Below are positions 1 to 10,211 of a DNA stretch of 16,710 bases, piece by piece (positions within the stretch are counted from its first letter, which is position 1; each line of letters begins with the position of its first letter). The position numbers were made by a program, and so were the translations under genes. Origin of the DNA: Hydnum rufescens UP504 (Eukaryota > Basidiomycota > Agaricomycetes > Cantharellales > Hydnaceae); contig MU129414.1 of the NCBI GenBank assembly GCA_014904985.1, positions 1-16,710 on the forward strand. Direction: 5' to 3'. The notes under the pieces are model-generated. The model saw only the letters and a list, made by a program, of their open reading frames with translations. It had not been told where the DNA came from and searched no databases.

Positions 1-781
1 GACGTACCAATTGGAGATATTATGGCACGCAATCTCTAGAGTAGGAGCACCCTGGGAGAAGTACAGCGGAGCCAATTCAGCGAGGAACGATAGAAAGAGC
101 GACGGGTACGGCAAGTGGGTAAGCAAAACAACGAGCGCTTAGAGGAATCTTGATTTAATGATGGCTCTCAGGAAATAAGTGGGGGGCCTACCTGGAGATA
201 ACCACGTTTTGATGACGAATCTCTCCGTTGGTAGAAGAATACATAGCCATATAGAAAGCCGTCCGAGGAGGGTGACCTGGTATCATCTGGCGACATGAGA
301 GGATCGGGACGAAGTGAGACCGAGTCTGGGATGCGAAACGAATGGAGCTCAGACCCGGTGTCGAAGGATGCTGAGTCGGGAAATGAAGAGAAGGCTCTGA
401 TGGACGCGGATGAGCAATATATTCTGGTATCCAAATCAAGCACATCGTACATATTATTGCGCTCAACATCACTTATTTTGAGGGTTGGATAAAGAATGTC
501 AATTACAGGACTGCAGACTGATGGAATAAGAGTGGTGGCGCCTGAAGGATTGCTTCACGTACTAACCCCACGTCCAGGTCAAAATTCACGATGGCGAAGG
601 AAAGGATCCACCGTCGCATCTGTGAGAGCCTACCAGGTTCAAGGGCTTCGGGTTCTGCATCGGCATCCGGGCCCAGGGTCGTTCTCCGGCGAGGCAGACT
701 ACGAAAGCGCCCAGAAATTGTTGGAGGAAGAGGCTCGTGCAAGGTTTCTCGTAGGTCAGGAGAAGATAAAGACGATGACAT
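1..781 (-). CDS. DENND6 / stabilisation-of-polarity-axis type DENN-domain protein, 5' part, cut by window edge
   Basis: Fungal relatives of DENND6 (SPA/AVL9-like DENN proteins) act in Rab-dependent membrane traffic and polarity; this role is family knowledge. I read four exons on the minus strand: 781-567, 510-451, 396-192 and 137-8. Introns are 566-511, 450-397 and 191-138, and a further donor (GTACGT) lies at position 7. The protein starts MSSSLSSPDL, has a polar N-terminus of about 55 residues, then WILSFAIVNFDLDVG, PVIDILYPTLKISDVE and NNIAFSSFPDS, with the last motif formed across a splice junction. It continues with GFLYGYVFFYQRRD and, in exon 4, LLTHLPYPSLFLSFLAELAP and ACHNISNW. These are the order and spacing of the N-terminal DENN core. 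Oddity: exon 4 is one base out of frame unless a base is missing between 129 and 128. The frame also stays open upstream to an ATG at 1162, so a longer N-terminus is possible but less family-like. Confidence 0.8.
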
Positions 782-2400
782 GTTGGGTTGACCTTGAAAG
801 AGGAGTGGGGTTTCTCTGTCCTTTGGAAGGAGAAAATTCTCAGTCGGGGCTTGCAGTACGCTTGGTGGGACGAGAAAGGAGGCGATTATTTTGCCACGGT
901 CCGTCACGTCGCGCGTACCAAGCCTGGCCACACTTGAGCACGATTTCCCAGGGGAAGACTGATGGTGAGCTTCAGACAAGCCTGAGGAGGCACGGCGGAG
1001 GGCAATTGCCGAGGAGTTGCCTCCACTTATCCTGTCCTCCCCGACGATCGCTTGGAACACCCGCATCTTGCTTTCCCTCACCCTCACCCACTGGTATGGT
1101 TCCATTATAAATAACGCTAAAGTGGGAGATACCTCTTTAGGATTTACAGTCTGCCCACCCAAATATGTTCAGAACGAGTCTGACTCTCGGGTTCTTACAA
1201 TTGGAATGGCTCTAGGGTAGAAATGCCCTTTACACACCAAGGTATATGATTGCATGGGGCTTGCTTGCTCAGTCTTCCCCCTCCCCTCCACATTGTCCGT
1301 CCTGCTGGATCTACGATGTGACATCGCAAGGATCGTGAGGTTTCCCACCCTTTTCTTCCTGTTCGATGCAAGTCCAAGTGCTTTCTTTATTCCACGGCAA
1401 CCACCTATATATCTGCGCCTGGCCACTTCAAATAACAGATAATCTGGACTCCTTTTCCTCTCGCCACATCCGTTTACAGAGAGTAACCCCATTGCAGTTA
1501 TGCCCCGCCAATACCCTTGGACAACCATGTCCATATCCACTTGTTTCCAGTGGAAGCGCTACTCTGACCGTACCGTCTCCCGCTTACTGCAATTCGTCGA
1601 ACACTTGAACAGTGGAGCCAATTTCTCAAGGCTCGTTCAGCACATCCACACCTACATTTTCTACTCGGTGGGCCCCGTCACGAGTGTATCCACTGGAGGA
1701 GTTTCATCTTCGAGGAAGTGAGCCCCCGAGCCCGTGATCGAGGATAACGTCAGTGACGATAGTGATGGTGACAGCCTTGAGAGCGACGCCACCCCTTCGC
1801 CAACTTCGCGACCTTCGCCTGGGCGCCACCGTTACTCTGGGGAACTCGAAGGTCGTGTGTTACCCAAGCCCTCCCCCACCAGCGAATACATCAGACTCTC
1901 TACCTATCGACGTCCCACATTTCGCGCCACAGATATCGCGAGGAACCCACCGTCCATGAGTCGACTATCGCTGATACCCGCGACGGCGTGGCGAGGGGGG
2001 GATATGCCGTCGACCAGCAGAACGACCCTTTGTGCGGACTGCTCCTCCCGCGGGATCATGGCCGTCCGAAGGCTATCGCTTCACAACATTGTCATTGTTC
2101 CTCAATTTTTTCCTTGCTGTCTTTATAAATTGGCTACATCTCCCTCGGTTCTGCTCTCACGTGCCCCCCAGGGTGGGGGGGATAGCAGGAGCATACATCC
2201 AACGTGCGCAGAATATGTGTGCATCGGCATCAAAATTCCCATTGAGTTCACGCATCAGCATTCAGCAGCCAGGTACCGACACCAGAGAAACGTGCAGAGG
2301 CAAGCATCTGCATCCAGCCCACGCATCACTGCAATGCTGAGTCCGCAGTGGGTCAGATTTGCGATCCATGACTTTCATATCCCATTCTCATGCTCACAAT
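782..2400. other. no recognised gene; upstream flank of the DENN gene
   Basis: The part next to 781 is presumably the promoter or leader of the minus-strand DENN gene. Short plus-strand open frames exist at 1500-1721 (starting MPRQYPWTTM) and 1734-2402 (a Ser/Pro/Asp-rich stretch starting IEDNVSDDSD). I recognise no domain in either and see no convincing splice structure joining them. CG dinucleotides are frequent, unlike the right half of the window. These frames could be decayed gene pieces. Confidence 0.4.
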
Positions 2401-4198
2401 AGTCTACCCCGGTGCAGTTTTTGTTAGTTACTAAATTTGGAAACGCGAAGCAACTTGGCAGTGAGTTCCTTCAACCTACTGAGTGTGCATGTCGACGAGG
2501 GGGATGTGTGATCCATTGAGATGCCCCGCGTCTGTCTTTCCCTCTTCCAATGGGAATCTGTGTGACCCTTGGTCTGTCTGAGGCCATTGACATTGAATTC
2601 GGGCCCGAGATCCTCCCCAGTCGCTTGCAGTGAACGGGGTAAACAGAGTACACTGTCTTCCACAGAATCACGCCCACATGAGCCTGTGTAGTGTGCATCA
2701 GCGGAATCTAATGGATATACATTAGTCAAAGCTTGCGGATGTATGAAGCCCAATAGTAAGTATGATTCAGCGATCGACATATTTAGTGATATTTGGCTCA
2801 GGTCACATACGCTTCGGGAGCACCTGCAGTTCTGTATGTGTGCGGGAATTCATTGTTTGAATGATTCAAGGGTATGACATTCTGCCACCACACCTCAACT
2901 TGAAGGCGTTAGCTTTCTGGCTTATGATCTACCAGCGATACACATCTTGGGGTCTGCACGTCAGGAGATTCATCGGGGGACAAGGTCATAAAATGAGAGA
3001 GGTGGCGCGTTTCCAATCAGATTGCAATAGAGCGAGACCAATACTAGCGTGCGTGGATATGGAGGCTCCAAAATGCTGCATGCCTCGTCGATTTCCGCAT
3101 CCCTCACGCTCATACGCATAAGAGGAAGTTGAGAGCACCTTTGCGCGAACGGAGGCTCCTCTTTCGATATCGATGGCGGCTATAGCTTTGGATAGAAACA
3201 CAGAAGGATTCCTCTCAGCAGTTCCAAAATATAATAACCGAATCTATTCGAGAGGCTGATCTCGCTCTCACCACTTCTCGATTTCAAATTGTCGGCGATC
3301 TCATACTATCGAGGTCAGGAGAAACGTTTTACAGTATACTCCTGATCGGCCTCGAGCGCCGAAAAGTCTGTGAATCTGAAACAATTGAGGGCTTGAACCA
3401 CTGACGTCACCTCTGTATTATTATACACTACTATGTCACAGCAGCTTCCATGATTAAATTGAGCCGACAGTAGTAAGGAATGACGGGGACAGATCCTCGA
3501 GAGTATAATTCGGCTTTGATGGGCCTGTTTCGGAGGTGTCGCGGACACTCATGATTGAATCTGCTGCGATGAACACCTTGTACATTCGGTGGCAAGTTTC
3601 GAGGGCGAAGCTTCGAGGGGGATGACACCGCCGTCCTTCCGAATAGATCCAACGGTATGACGCATGGAACAGCATGGGCACTCCCTAGTATTTTCGTCAC
3701 AAGAGAGCCAAGCGCCCGAGGCAGAAACAGCAGCAGCCACCGGCTCTGCACAAAAGGTGGCCAGACATCTGACTCTCCACCAGAAAAGCTGTCTTGACCA
3801 CCCACTTGGAGCGCACATACATAGGCTTCAGAGCCTCAAATGGCGACATATGCATGCTGGAGAAAAGCGAAAAAAATACCTGCGAGACCCATCGAAAGCA
3901 ACGAATCTTCTCGAATTACCCCTTTCTGGGCCCTTGGATTTGAGGTACAATAGGACTTTAAACAAGACAGATAGCAGCCTGAGGCCCCGTTCATTTCATG
4001 GCAGGTCCGAAGCCCCCCTGCATCGACTGGTTAGGTGATCGCCGGGAGCACACGGAGAGTGACCAAGCCGGAAAGAGGCGAGCCGGCCAGAGGGTTGCTT
4101 TGTTTGGCGGAGCCAGAGGCAAGTGGTTTTGACCACAGCGTAGCAGCCCCAGAGCATGCAGACGGCCACGGTCGCTACAACACTCCTGAACCCTGTGA
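2401..4198. other. no recognised gene, probably intergenic or decayed
   Basis: Only short open frames overlapping on both strands occur here, with no domain I recognise. The more protein-like ones are on the minus strand: 3548-3315, which ends in a stretch including FRFTDFSALEADQEYTV, and 3681-3454. They do not join into one gene through obvious introns. Confidence 0.4.
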
Positions 4199-4749
4199 GA
4201 GTAATTGACTTTGGGCAACATCCGGATGCAAATCCGGAAACTCGGCTCGCCCAGCAACTCGGCGGCGGATCCAGATGGTGTTATATACATACAAAACTAC
4301 CACCGGTCGCATCCACTACTATGGTGTAGTCGTCAGTGTGGTAGTAATGTACCATTTTTTGGCATTTCCCCGGTTCGAAACGTGCGCAAGGCAAGAGATC
4401 AAATTAAGCGCCCATCGCAGTGCTCCGCCGTGAAGCATGCAGGATGTTTGGGAAATCTCCTTTTAGCTTATTCCAAATGTTATCTCAACTCCACATCCCC
4501 CTTATCAACCACCCTTGCGTGCGCGAGAAGTCAGATATTTCCTTTTTGGGAATGTTCGATTATCTTCTTCAAATTCACCCGGGACTTCTCAACTAGCTTT
4601 AAAATATAACTAATAATCTACTCCTGTAAATCTTACAGGCCCAAATACCCTATTTACCGACTTACACACCCCTCACCTTCGGCCGGCGTTGAGTTGTGGC
4701 GCCGAATTTCCGGTTTTTGCTTCCGGATGTTGCCCAAAGTCCTCAACTC
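4199..4749 (-). mobile_element. left, inverted copy of a ~560-bp terminal-inverted-repeat element
   Basis: This 551-bp stretch is the reverse complement of 4757-5307. Position x pairs with 9506-x throughout, so there is no indel between the arms, and I found one mismatch (near 4618/4888). Its outer end reads GAGTAATTGACTTTGGGCAA and its inner end is the mirror of GAGTTGAGGACTTTGGGC. It lacks the terminal TCACTGG that the right copy has at both ends, so it looks slightly trimmed. A 134-codon open frame (4205-4609) begins inside the terminal repeat and resembles no known protein. The element is therefore best viewed as non-autonomous and MITE-like. Confidence 0.75.
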
Positions 4750-4750
4750 T

Positions 4751-4808
4751 CACTGGGAGTTGAGGACTTTGGGCAACATCCGGAAGCAAAAACCGGAAAT
4801 TCGGCGCC
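4751..4808 (+). repeat. 5' terminal inverted repeat of the right element copy
   Basis: CACTGGGAGTTGAGGACTTT is followed by GGGCAACATCCGGAAGC. It pairs imperfectly with the 3' end near 5256-5313, where the inverted sequence has TAATT in place of TGAGG and GGATGC in place of GGAAGC. Confidence 0.7.
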
Positions 4809-5255
4809 ACAACTCAACGCCGGCCGAAGGTGAGGGGTGTGTAAGTCGGTAAATAGGGTATTTGGGCCTGTAAGATTTACAGGAGTAGGTTATTAGTTAT
4901 ATTTTAAAGCTAGTTGAGAAGTCCCGGGTGAATTTGAAGAAGATAATCGAACATTCCCAAAAAGGAAATATCTGACTTCTCGCGCACGCAAGGGTGGTTG
5001 ATAAGGGGGATGTGGAGTTGAGATAACATTTGGAATAAGCTAAAAGGAGATTTCCCAAACATCCTGCATGCTTCACGGCGGAGCACTGCGATGGGCGCTT
5101 AATTTGATCTCTTGCCTTGCGCACGTTTCGAACCGGGGAAATGCCAAAAAATGGTACATTACTACCACACTGACGACTACACCATAGTAGTGGATGCGAC
5201 CGGTGGTAGTTTTGTATGTATATAACACCATCTGGATCCGCCGCCGAGTTGCTGG

Positions 5256-5313
5256 GCGAGCCGAGTTTCCGGATTTGCATCCGGATGTTGCCCAAAGTCA
5301 ATTACTCCCAGTG
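5256..5313 (-). repeat. 3' terminal inverted repeat of the right element copy
   Basis: Read on the minus strand it starts CACTGGGAGTAATTGACTTT and continues GGGCAACATCCGGATGC, matching the opposite terminus with scattered differences. Confidence 0.7.
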
Positions 5314-5457
5314 AGCCACCGGAACTTACCGTAAGTAAGGCTGTGACGGACGAGTCAAGTTGTTCTCTTGTAATCTCATCAAATCTTCTCATCTACCCAT
5401 CCCTCAGATCAGAGGGTGATCTTCATAATTTGGTCCTCATGTATGATTCACCCTAGG

Positions 5458-6615
5458 ATGTTCGGTTTGCCTATGGATTATGCGACACCATCCATGTTGA
5501 CATACGGTATGACCATCAAAAAATACCACAACGAGGGTATCGCTCTCTTATCGCTCTTCTGCCATCGTCAGCGAGCCGTTCAATTCAATGGCGGTGTGTT
5601 TCCATTTGCAGGTATTTCGTGCACTGAACTGCGATTAGGAACCCAAAGCGGTCCTTGAGTTGTTTGCTGCGTTCGTGTTCGCTGACAGGAGATCATTCGG
5701 CTTTGACCCCACCACGACGCATGTCCCAGGGGATCCGACCCAATTTATCATTACCGGTCGCCCCTATGACAACAAGAAACCGAGGAGGTTCTGCACTAGA
5801 AACACTAGATCATCGCTTGGTGGGGAGCCATTCTTAGGTCGCATTTTCGAAGCCATCGAAGTTGAGGAAAATGATAGGGAGAAGCGCGCCCTGTTGTGCT
5901 AAAGGACAGCTGGATATATCATGATCGAATTCGGGAAGGCGCCATTCTCGCCTAATTGCCAATTGGGCAAAGAGGCGGACGAGGAAGATAAGAACCTCGT
6001 GAAGGAATCTCTCCTCACTACCGTCTGTCAGGGGGGTGTCTTGGTGGGGCTTGGTGTCCCAGACGGTACTCGGGATCTCATGCGGGGGTTGAAGACTGCC
6101 CCAGATAGCATGTCCGAATTCTAGGAGAAGCCATCGATGGATCGGAAACATGAAGTCGCCTCTGGCTCGCAAAGTCTTCGTGCGAAGAGCCGACTCTATG
6201 TTCCACATCGGAACTTGACGTATCCGCACAAGAAGCACTACTGGATCGTTTTCGAGGAAAAGGGGGTCACAATAGATATCTCAAGCTTTCGCGATATAAT
6301 GAAGACTCTGACTGCCACTGCCACTGGTGTGTCGTTTTCACCTGACTATTCGTTAAATGGTCCTGCGACATAGCTCTTAAGAAATTGAAATGGATGCATC
6401 GAGACGTTGGCATCGGCAATATATTGTGGTACAACGTGGGCAGCAAGATGGCGGATCTGGGATATGCAAAGAGAATTGGGGACACGACGAATCATGAGAT
6501 GTGCATGGCGCCTTCGACGACATCGAGGAGAATACCGTTCCCGGCCTTGGCACCCGGGACAGGGATTGCATGGAGGAGGAGAAGAGGGAGGAGGATGGCT
6601 AACGAGACGCATTAG
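5458..6615 (+). pseudogene. FunK1-type fungal protein kinase relic
   Basis: FunK1 kinases are an expanded kinase family of mushroom-forming fungi. The sequence keeps recognisable blocks in order: MLTYGMTI; after a frame change near 5531, RSSAIVSEPFNS; ELFAAFVFADRRSFGFDPT; then EEDKNLVKESLL, PDGTRDLMRG, LRAKSRLYVPHR and HYWIVFEEKGVTID. Next comes the catalytic loop HRDVGIGNIL (from 6397), and then MADLGYAKRIGD and HEM. Downstream of 5531 the frame is constant but broken by TAG at 5636, TAA at 5900 and TAG at 6122. A 47-nt intron (6327-6373, GTGTGT...CTGAC...TAG) restores continuity between IMKTLTATA and LKKLKWMH. After HEM the usual activation-segment and C-lobe motifs are absent; the frame runs into arginine-rich, non-family sequence and stops at 6615. 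The 5' part is also missing or beyond recognition. A dead copy is by far the likeliest reading. Confidence 0.85.
6327..6373 (+). other. intron inside the FunK1 relic
   Basis: It has donor GTGTGT, a CTGAC branch-like motif and acceptor ACATAG. Removing it joins the ATP-lobe part to the catalytic-loop part in one frame through a G|CT codon. Confidence 0.75.
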
Positions 6616-6778
6616 GTAGTCTTCCCGCACTTGGGGGATGACTTCATCTGGACGATGGGGGGAGGCAGAGGTGGATTCGTATCCCGTCGCATCGGATAGA
6701 ATATCCAAAACCCCTCCACATTAATTCCCATACCGTCATCCCCAGGTGGGCCTGCAATACGATGTTTGTTCCGACCTG

Positions 6779-7795
6779 CTATCTCCCCTGAGCCATCTGG
6801 CGACGCAGCGCCTCATTCTCCTCTTTGACCCGCCTCAACTCTGCATCTACTCCCTGCACTGCCTCTCGTCGAGCCGCATCGATGGCAGCCGCTCGCTCAG
6901 CCTCGGCTTGAGTTCTTTCCTTGTCTGTCTGGCCTCCTTCCCAATTGCCATTCATCTAGAGCATATTTTGATCATTAGACAAAGGGAGTAGAAGTGGGAA
7001 GTGTAGAGATGGATAGCTCACATAGCGCTCATATCTGTCGGTAAGAGGAACCAACTCATCAACCTTCAAGTTTCCCAGCGATACGGTCATGATTCGAGCA
7101 TTATAGCGACCAGCTTCGGCTTCCTTGTTGAGTTCGATCCCGAACTTGGCCTTCAAGATGTGGAGTATGGCATTACAATACCAATAACAGTTGTGTATAT
7201 GGGCATTATAGTTTATTCGTGTGTTGTGGGCTGCCCATGCAGCATAGGTGAGATCGAGGACATTAGGGATTCGGGGGCCTGGGCGCTGGAGGCGACCCAG
7301 GTAGCCCACACGCTTGTATTGCGGGTTTTTGGGGCGTACAAAGGCCACCATTTCTTTGATCGAGAAGGCGCCATGGATGGATTTGATCCAGATGTAGTCC
7401 ACCGCCGAGAGGGTGGAGTGTGAGGCTATTGCAGATACCATAGCTGATGAACTCCTGGATGCACCAAGAGACTGAGTGGAGCCGGCTGCAGATATCGACT
7501 GCCTTGAGGACCTGCTTGAAGCATCGGGGGGTGATCTGCTACTCCGTTCTACAGCAACGAAAGTCCTCCCAGCTGGGTGCCTAAATTCTGCGACCAAAAT
7601 TTCGTGTCCTACTCCAGAGTCATCTTTCCACAATTCTATGTCCCGAAGTCCACATCTCCTCAGATCTTCGATGCGATTTGCTGATCGCGTTACCCAAATG
7701 CAAATATCGCAGTCACTGGTCTGGAGAATACTGGGGGGAGTGGGCGGCATGGTGGACTTGCAAAAGAAACTGATGGTCCATGATAAGAAAGACAC
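6779..7795 (-). CDS. uncharacterised fungal protein with NCYWYC motif and C-terminal coiled coil
   Basis: Two exons, 7795-7022 and 6955-6779, flank a 66-nt intron (7021-6956) with donor GTGAGC, a CTAAT branch motif and acceptor CTCTAG. The junction falls between codons (YERY|MNGN). The product is 316 residues from 7795, or 301 from the ATG at 7750 (MPPTPPSILQTS). I think the second start is likelier because its context is CCACCATG and the extra N-terminus looks unrelated. Residues 90-128 are Ser-rich and probably disordered. A compact C-terminal part follows, with YNAHIHNCYWYCNAILHIL (motif at 202-207). The last ~55 residues are charged and Ala/Glu/Arg-rich, including ELRRVKEENEALRRQM, a probable coiled coil. 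I recall similar orphan proteins with an NCxW motif plus a coiled tail in Agaricomycetes, but know no function. There is no signal peptide on the shorter form. The gene appears intact. Confidence 0.75.
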
Positions 7796-8579
7796 TGCTT
7801 TCCGCTGCGGCTTCTCAGAGTTGAGTTGTCAGAAATCCATATTGCAGTGGTGAGACAAGGCTATTTTTTTGTCAGCGTAACGTGAGGGCCTAATGTCTAC
7901 TGCGGGGACTACACTACAATTTCTGCACCTCGAGGGGGCAGAAAAAAACAGAAGTGGAATAGAGGCCGGATTTCATTTTAGCAATGGAGCCCGTCCTCCG
8001 AGTCGGGCAAACTCCCGGATGCAATGCGGTGCATCAGGAGAGAGCTATATTAGGGATCCAACATATTATCTTATGATATATTAATAATAGTATTATGTCG
8101 ATAACGTGTTCGGCAAGATAAGACAATGTATTGAGGTGGTGATGGGCCCAATCCTGGCCCTCAGATCCAGCAGTGATGGACCAGTAAATACAGGAGGTAT
8201 CTTTCCAGGTAGCATCAAAACCTGGAAAGCTTGCCGTGGCAAAGATGCAACAAGAAGCAGGAGGTGGAAGGGGAAGAAGCAGGATGGTCAAATAAAATGT
8301 TGAGTACGCTAAGCGCTAAGCACTGGGATAGCATACCTGAGAGATGGAAAACAAGAAGGGCAAAGAAATTTTAATTGGAAAAAGACTCATGACTACCTCG
8401 GATATGGTGCTATCCAACTGCCAAAGCAGGAGGAAAGAATCAATGAGAAATACAAATGAAAAAGCAAGCAGGCTATAAATGGAGTTTGAGACCTCCCGGC
8501 CGCAGGAAGACATGGTGTGTGAGGCATTGCCCAGAAGGGAATTTGATTTTAAAATCTATCTATCTATACCTGGGGGTCG
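7796..8579. other. upstream flank of the NCYWYC gene; no gene recognised
   Basis: This should contain the promoter of the minus-strand gene. It holds a small hairpin near 7921-7943 (TTCTGC with GCAGAA), an AT-rich patch at 8050-8100 and a short CTAT repeat near 8557-8568. The last CG before the CG-free block is at 8578. No frame here resembles a known protein. Confidence 0.45.
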
Positions 8580-9336
8580 GTACAGTTGTTACCATCATGT
8601 GATTCTTATTAAGCCAATTTTGTGTCCATCATACTTGAGAAGCTATTAGACTTGAATCCCACAACCCCATGCCTGCTTGAGCATATGTATCATGGTGGCC
8701 AATGGGAATATTCCCAATGCTCTTTCAGGAGCTCTTGCTTATGGGCCCTGACACAGCCACCAGAGTGATTTCCACCACCCCTCAGGAGAACTTGTTTCTG
8801 GACACAACAATGCATGGAAATCATTTGAAATATAGATGAACATGAAGAAGAATACCATAGCTACAAAATGTAGTTCTTAAACTCCAAATTTATGGCCCTC
8901 AGGTCCAGTAATGGTCATCATAAGAAAAAGCACAGATTTAACCATTACACTATCTGGGATACTGAATGGAAGCTTTGAATTTTAAAAACAAGGAAGTGAA
9001 CATATGAACCACAAATTCATATTTTCATTAGTATGTGAGGCTGCATTGTGAGTGCATGAGGCCAGAAACATTTTCTGTCAACACCTCTATAGTAAATTTT
9101 TCTGCTCTGGGAACTGCTGGACACAGGTCATTGCTGACCCCCACTGTAACAGAATCTATAATGGGAGAGACTTAGGTCCATGATTACTTCATCTTTGGAG
9201 TTCAGTGAGGGTTTGACCATGAGACCCCAAAAGCCCATTGATACAGAAATCCAAGACTACATGAGTATCTGATAATTGTACTGGCACTTTTAAGTGTTAT
9301 GTGTTATATGTTACATGGAGGGAGTGTGATCAATGC

Positions 9337-9563
9337 ATTCACCTGAGGGAGGGGATTAGTTGTTAACTTGGGGGCAAGTGGGTTTGTAAAGGGAGGGGGA
9401 TTGTTAACTTAGGGGGAATTTGTTACCTCAGGGGGGGGTGTTAACAATGAGGGGTTTGTTATCCAGGGGGGTTGTTACCATGGGGGGGGTTGGTAGCTCT
9501 AGAGAGGGAGGTTGTTGCCAAGGGGGGGGGGATGTTATCAGGGGGGTATTGGTAACTCCAGAG
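9337..9563 (+). repeat. degenerate tandem array of G-runs separated by GTTAAC/GTTACC motifs
   Basis: About ten irregular units of roughly 15-27 bases occur, each a run of 4-10 G followed by TTGTTAAC, TTGTTACC, TTGGTAGC or a similar motif. The longest G-run is near 9522-9531. The plus strand could form G-quadruplexes. Confidence 0.75.
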
Positions 9564-9942
9564 CATCAGGAAATATGATGGTGTTCCAGAGTAAGTCTGA
9601 GCTTGTACTTAGACTTGATCATAGCATAGTTATAGGGCTAGGCTAGTGTGAAGTAAGTGGATTTCTTACTTATGTTTCTGATATTTAAGACCAAAGTGAG
9701 GGCAGTCCCTCAAATAGTTATTTAATGCAAATCCTCAAAATCCTCAGGGCTGGAAAAGGGATTGAGGTAAAAAGTATCTACTTTATCATAGCATGAGTCT
9801 TGTGGAATCTCTGTGCTGCATTCCACATCCAGGACTGGAGCCAAAGGGCCAGCCTGGTCAGCCAATTATCAGGATCTAACTAGATATCAGACCCAAGGGA
9901 CCCCCTGGGGCCAGCCCTGGCTGTAAGATCATATGCTGAGAA

Positions 9943-9991
9943 CCCATGAAGCTCCTGTGATAATTCATGCTATCCCAGGAAGCTTCATGGG
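9943..9991. repeat. inverted repeat (hairpin)
   Basis: CCCATGAAGCTCCTG at 9943-9957 pairs with CAGGAAGCTTCATGGG at 9976-9991, with one bulged base and an 18-nt loop. Confidence 0.7.
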
Positions 9992-10023
9992 ATAACATAT
10001 TATTACTAATATTCATTCAAATA

Positions 10024-10042
10024 CTATTATTATTATTATTAT
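10024..10042. repeat. TAT trinucleotide microsatellite
   Basis: A short pure run of TAT/ATT triplets inside an AT-rich stretch (about 9995-10065). Confidence 0.8.
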
Positions 10043-10070
10043 CCATATTATATATTATGTACATGCATCT

Positions 10071-10090
10071 GGTGAGCCAAATGGCTCACC
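10071..10090. repeat. perfect 8-bp hairpin
   Basis: GGTGAGCC and GGCTCACC are separated by AAAT. Confidence 0.75.
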
Positions 10091-10098
10091 CACAGTAG

Positions 10099-10132
10099 CA
10101 CAGAAAGAGCATCCAGAGCAGCTCCTTCTGTG
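10099..10132. repeat. hairpin of the GAGC/GCTC class
   Basis: CACAGAAAGAGC pairs with GCTCCTTCTGTG, one mismatch apart from a 10-nt loop. It resembles the mid-intron hairpins of this window and may be another one on the minus strand. I could not identify matching splice sites with confidence. Confidence 0.6.
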
Positions 10133-10211
10133 AAACTGTATCTACTACAATAAAAAAACCTTACACTACCACACCTGCTGCAGTGGGTTGCAGTTCCTAT
10201 GTGTTACTCAC

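Larger units (their letters stand above)
4750..5314 (+). mobile_element. right, complete copy of the ~560-bp terminal-inverted-repeat element
   Basis: The element starts TCACTGGGAGTTGAGGAC and ends in the inverted form of TCACTGGGAGTAATTGAC. The two termini share TTTGGGCAACATCCGG, and their imperfect pairing continues for about 60 bases or more. The CACTG start recalls CACTA-type (CMC) transposon ends, but this is only a resemblance. No transposase is encoded, and the 134-codon frame on the minus strand (5301-4897) duplicates the one in the left copy. A GTGAG pentamer is found at 4195-4199 and 5311-5315, overlapping the composite's edges, and is a weak candidate target-site duplication. Confidence 0.75.

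Noticed and set aside
496..1110. 204-codon plus-strand open frame
   Set aside because: It overlaps exon 1 of the DENN gene on the opposite strand, which has family motifs and splice sites.
1734..2402. 222-codon plus-strand open frame
   Set aside because: Low-complexity Ser/Pro/Asp content, no domain, and overlapping alternative frames that look equally protein-like.
4205..4609. 134-codon open frame in each arm of the small palindrome (also 4897-5301, minus)
   Set aside because: It begins inside the terminal repeat and has no known similarity. Identity between copies is due to the recent duplication.
8155..8916. Short shared motif TGGCCCTCAG(A/G)TCCAG at 8155 and 8893
   Set aside because: Only about 15-24 imperfect bases in two copies. 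It may be a shared repeat end but is too little to call.
9337..9563. Internal telomere repeat (TTAGGG-like)
   Set aside because: G-runs vary from 3 to 10 and spacers read GTTAAC or GTTACC. Only an occasional TTAGGGGG occurs, with no regular hexamer.
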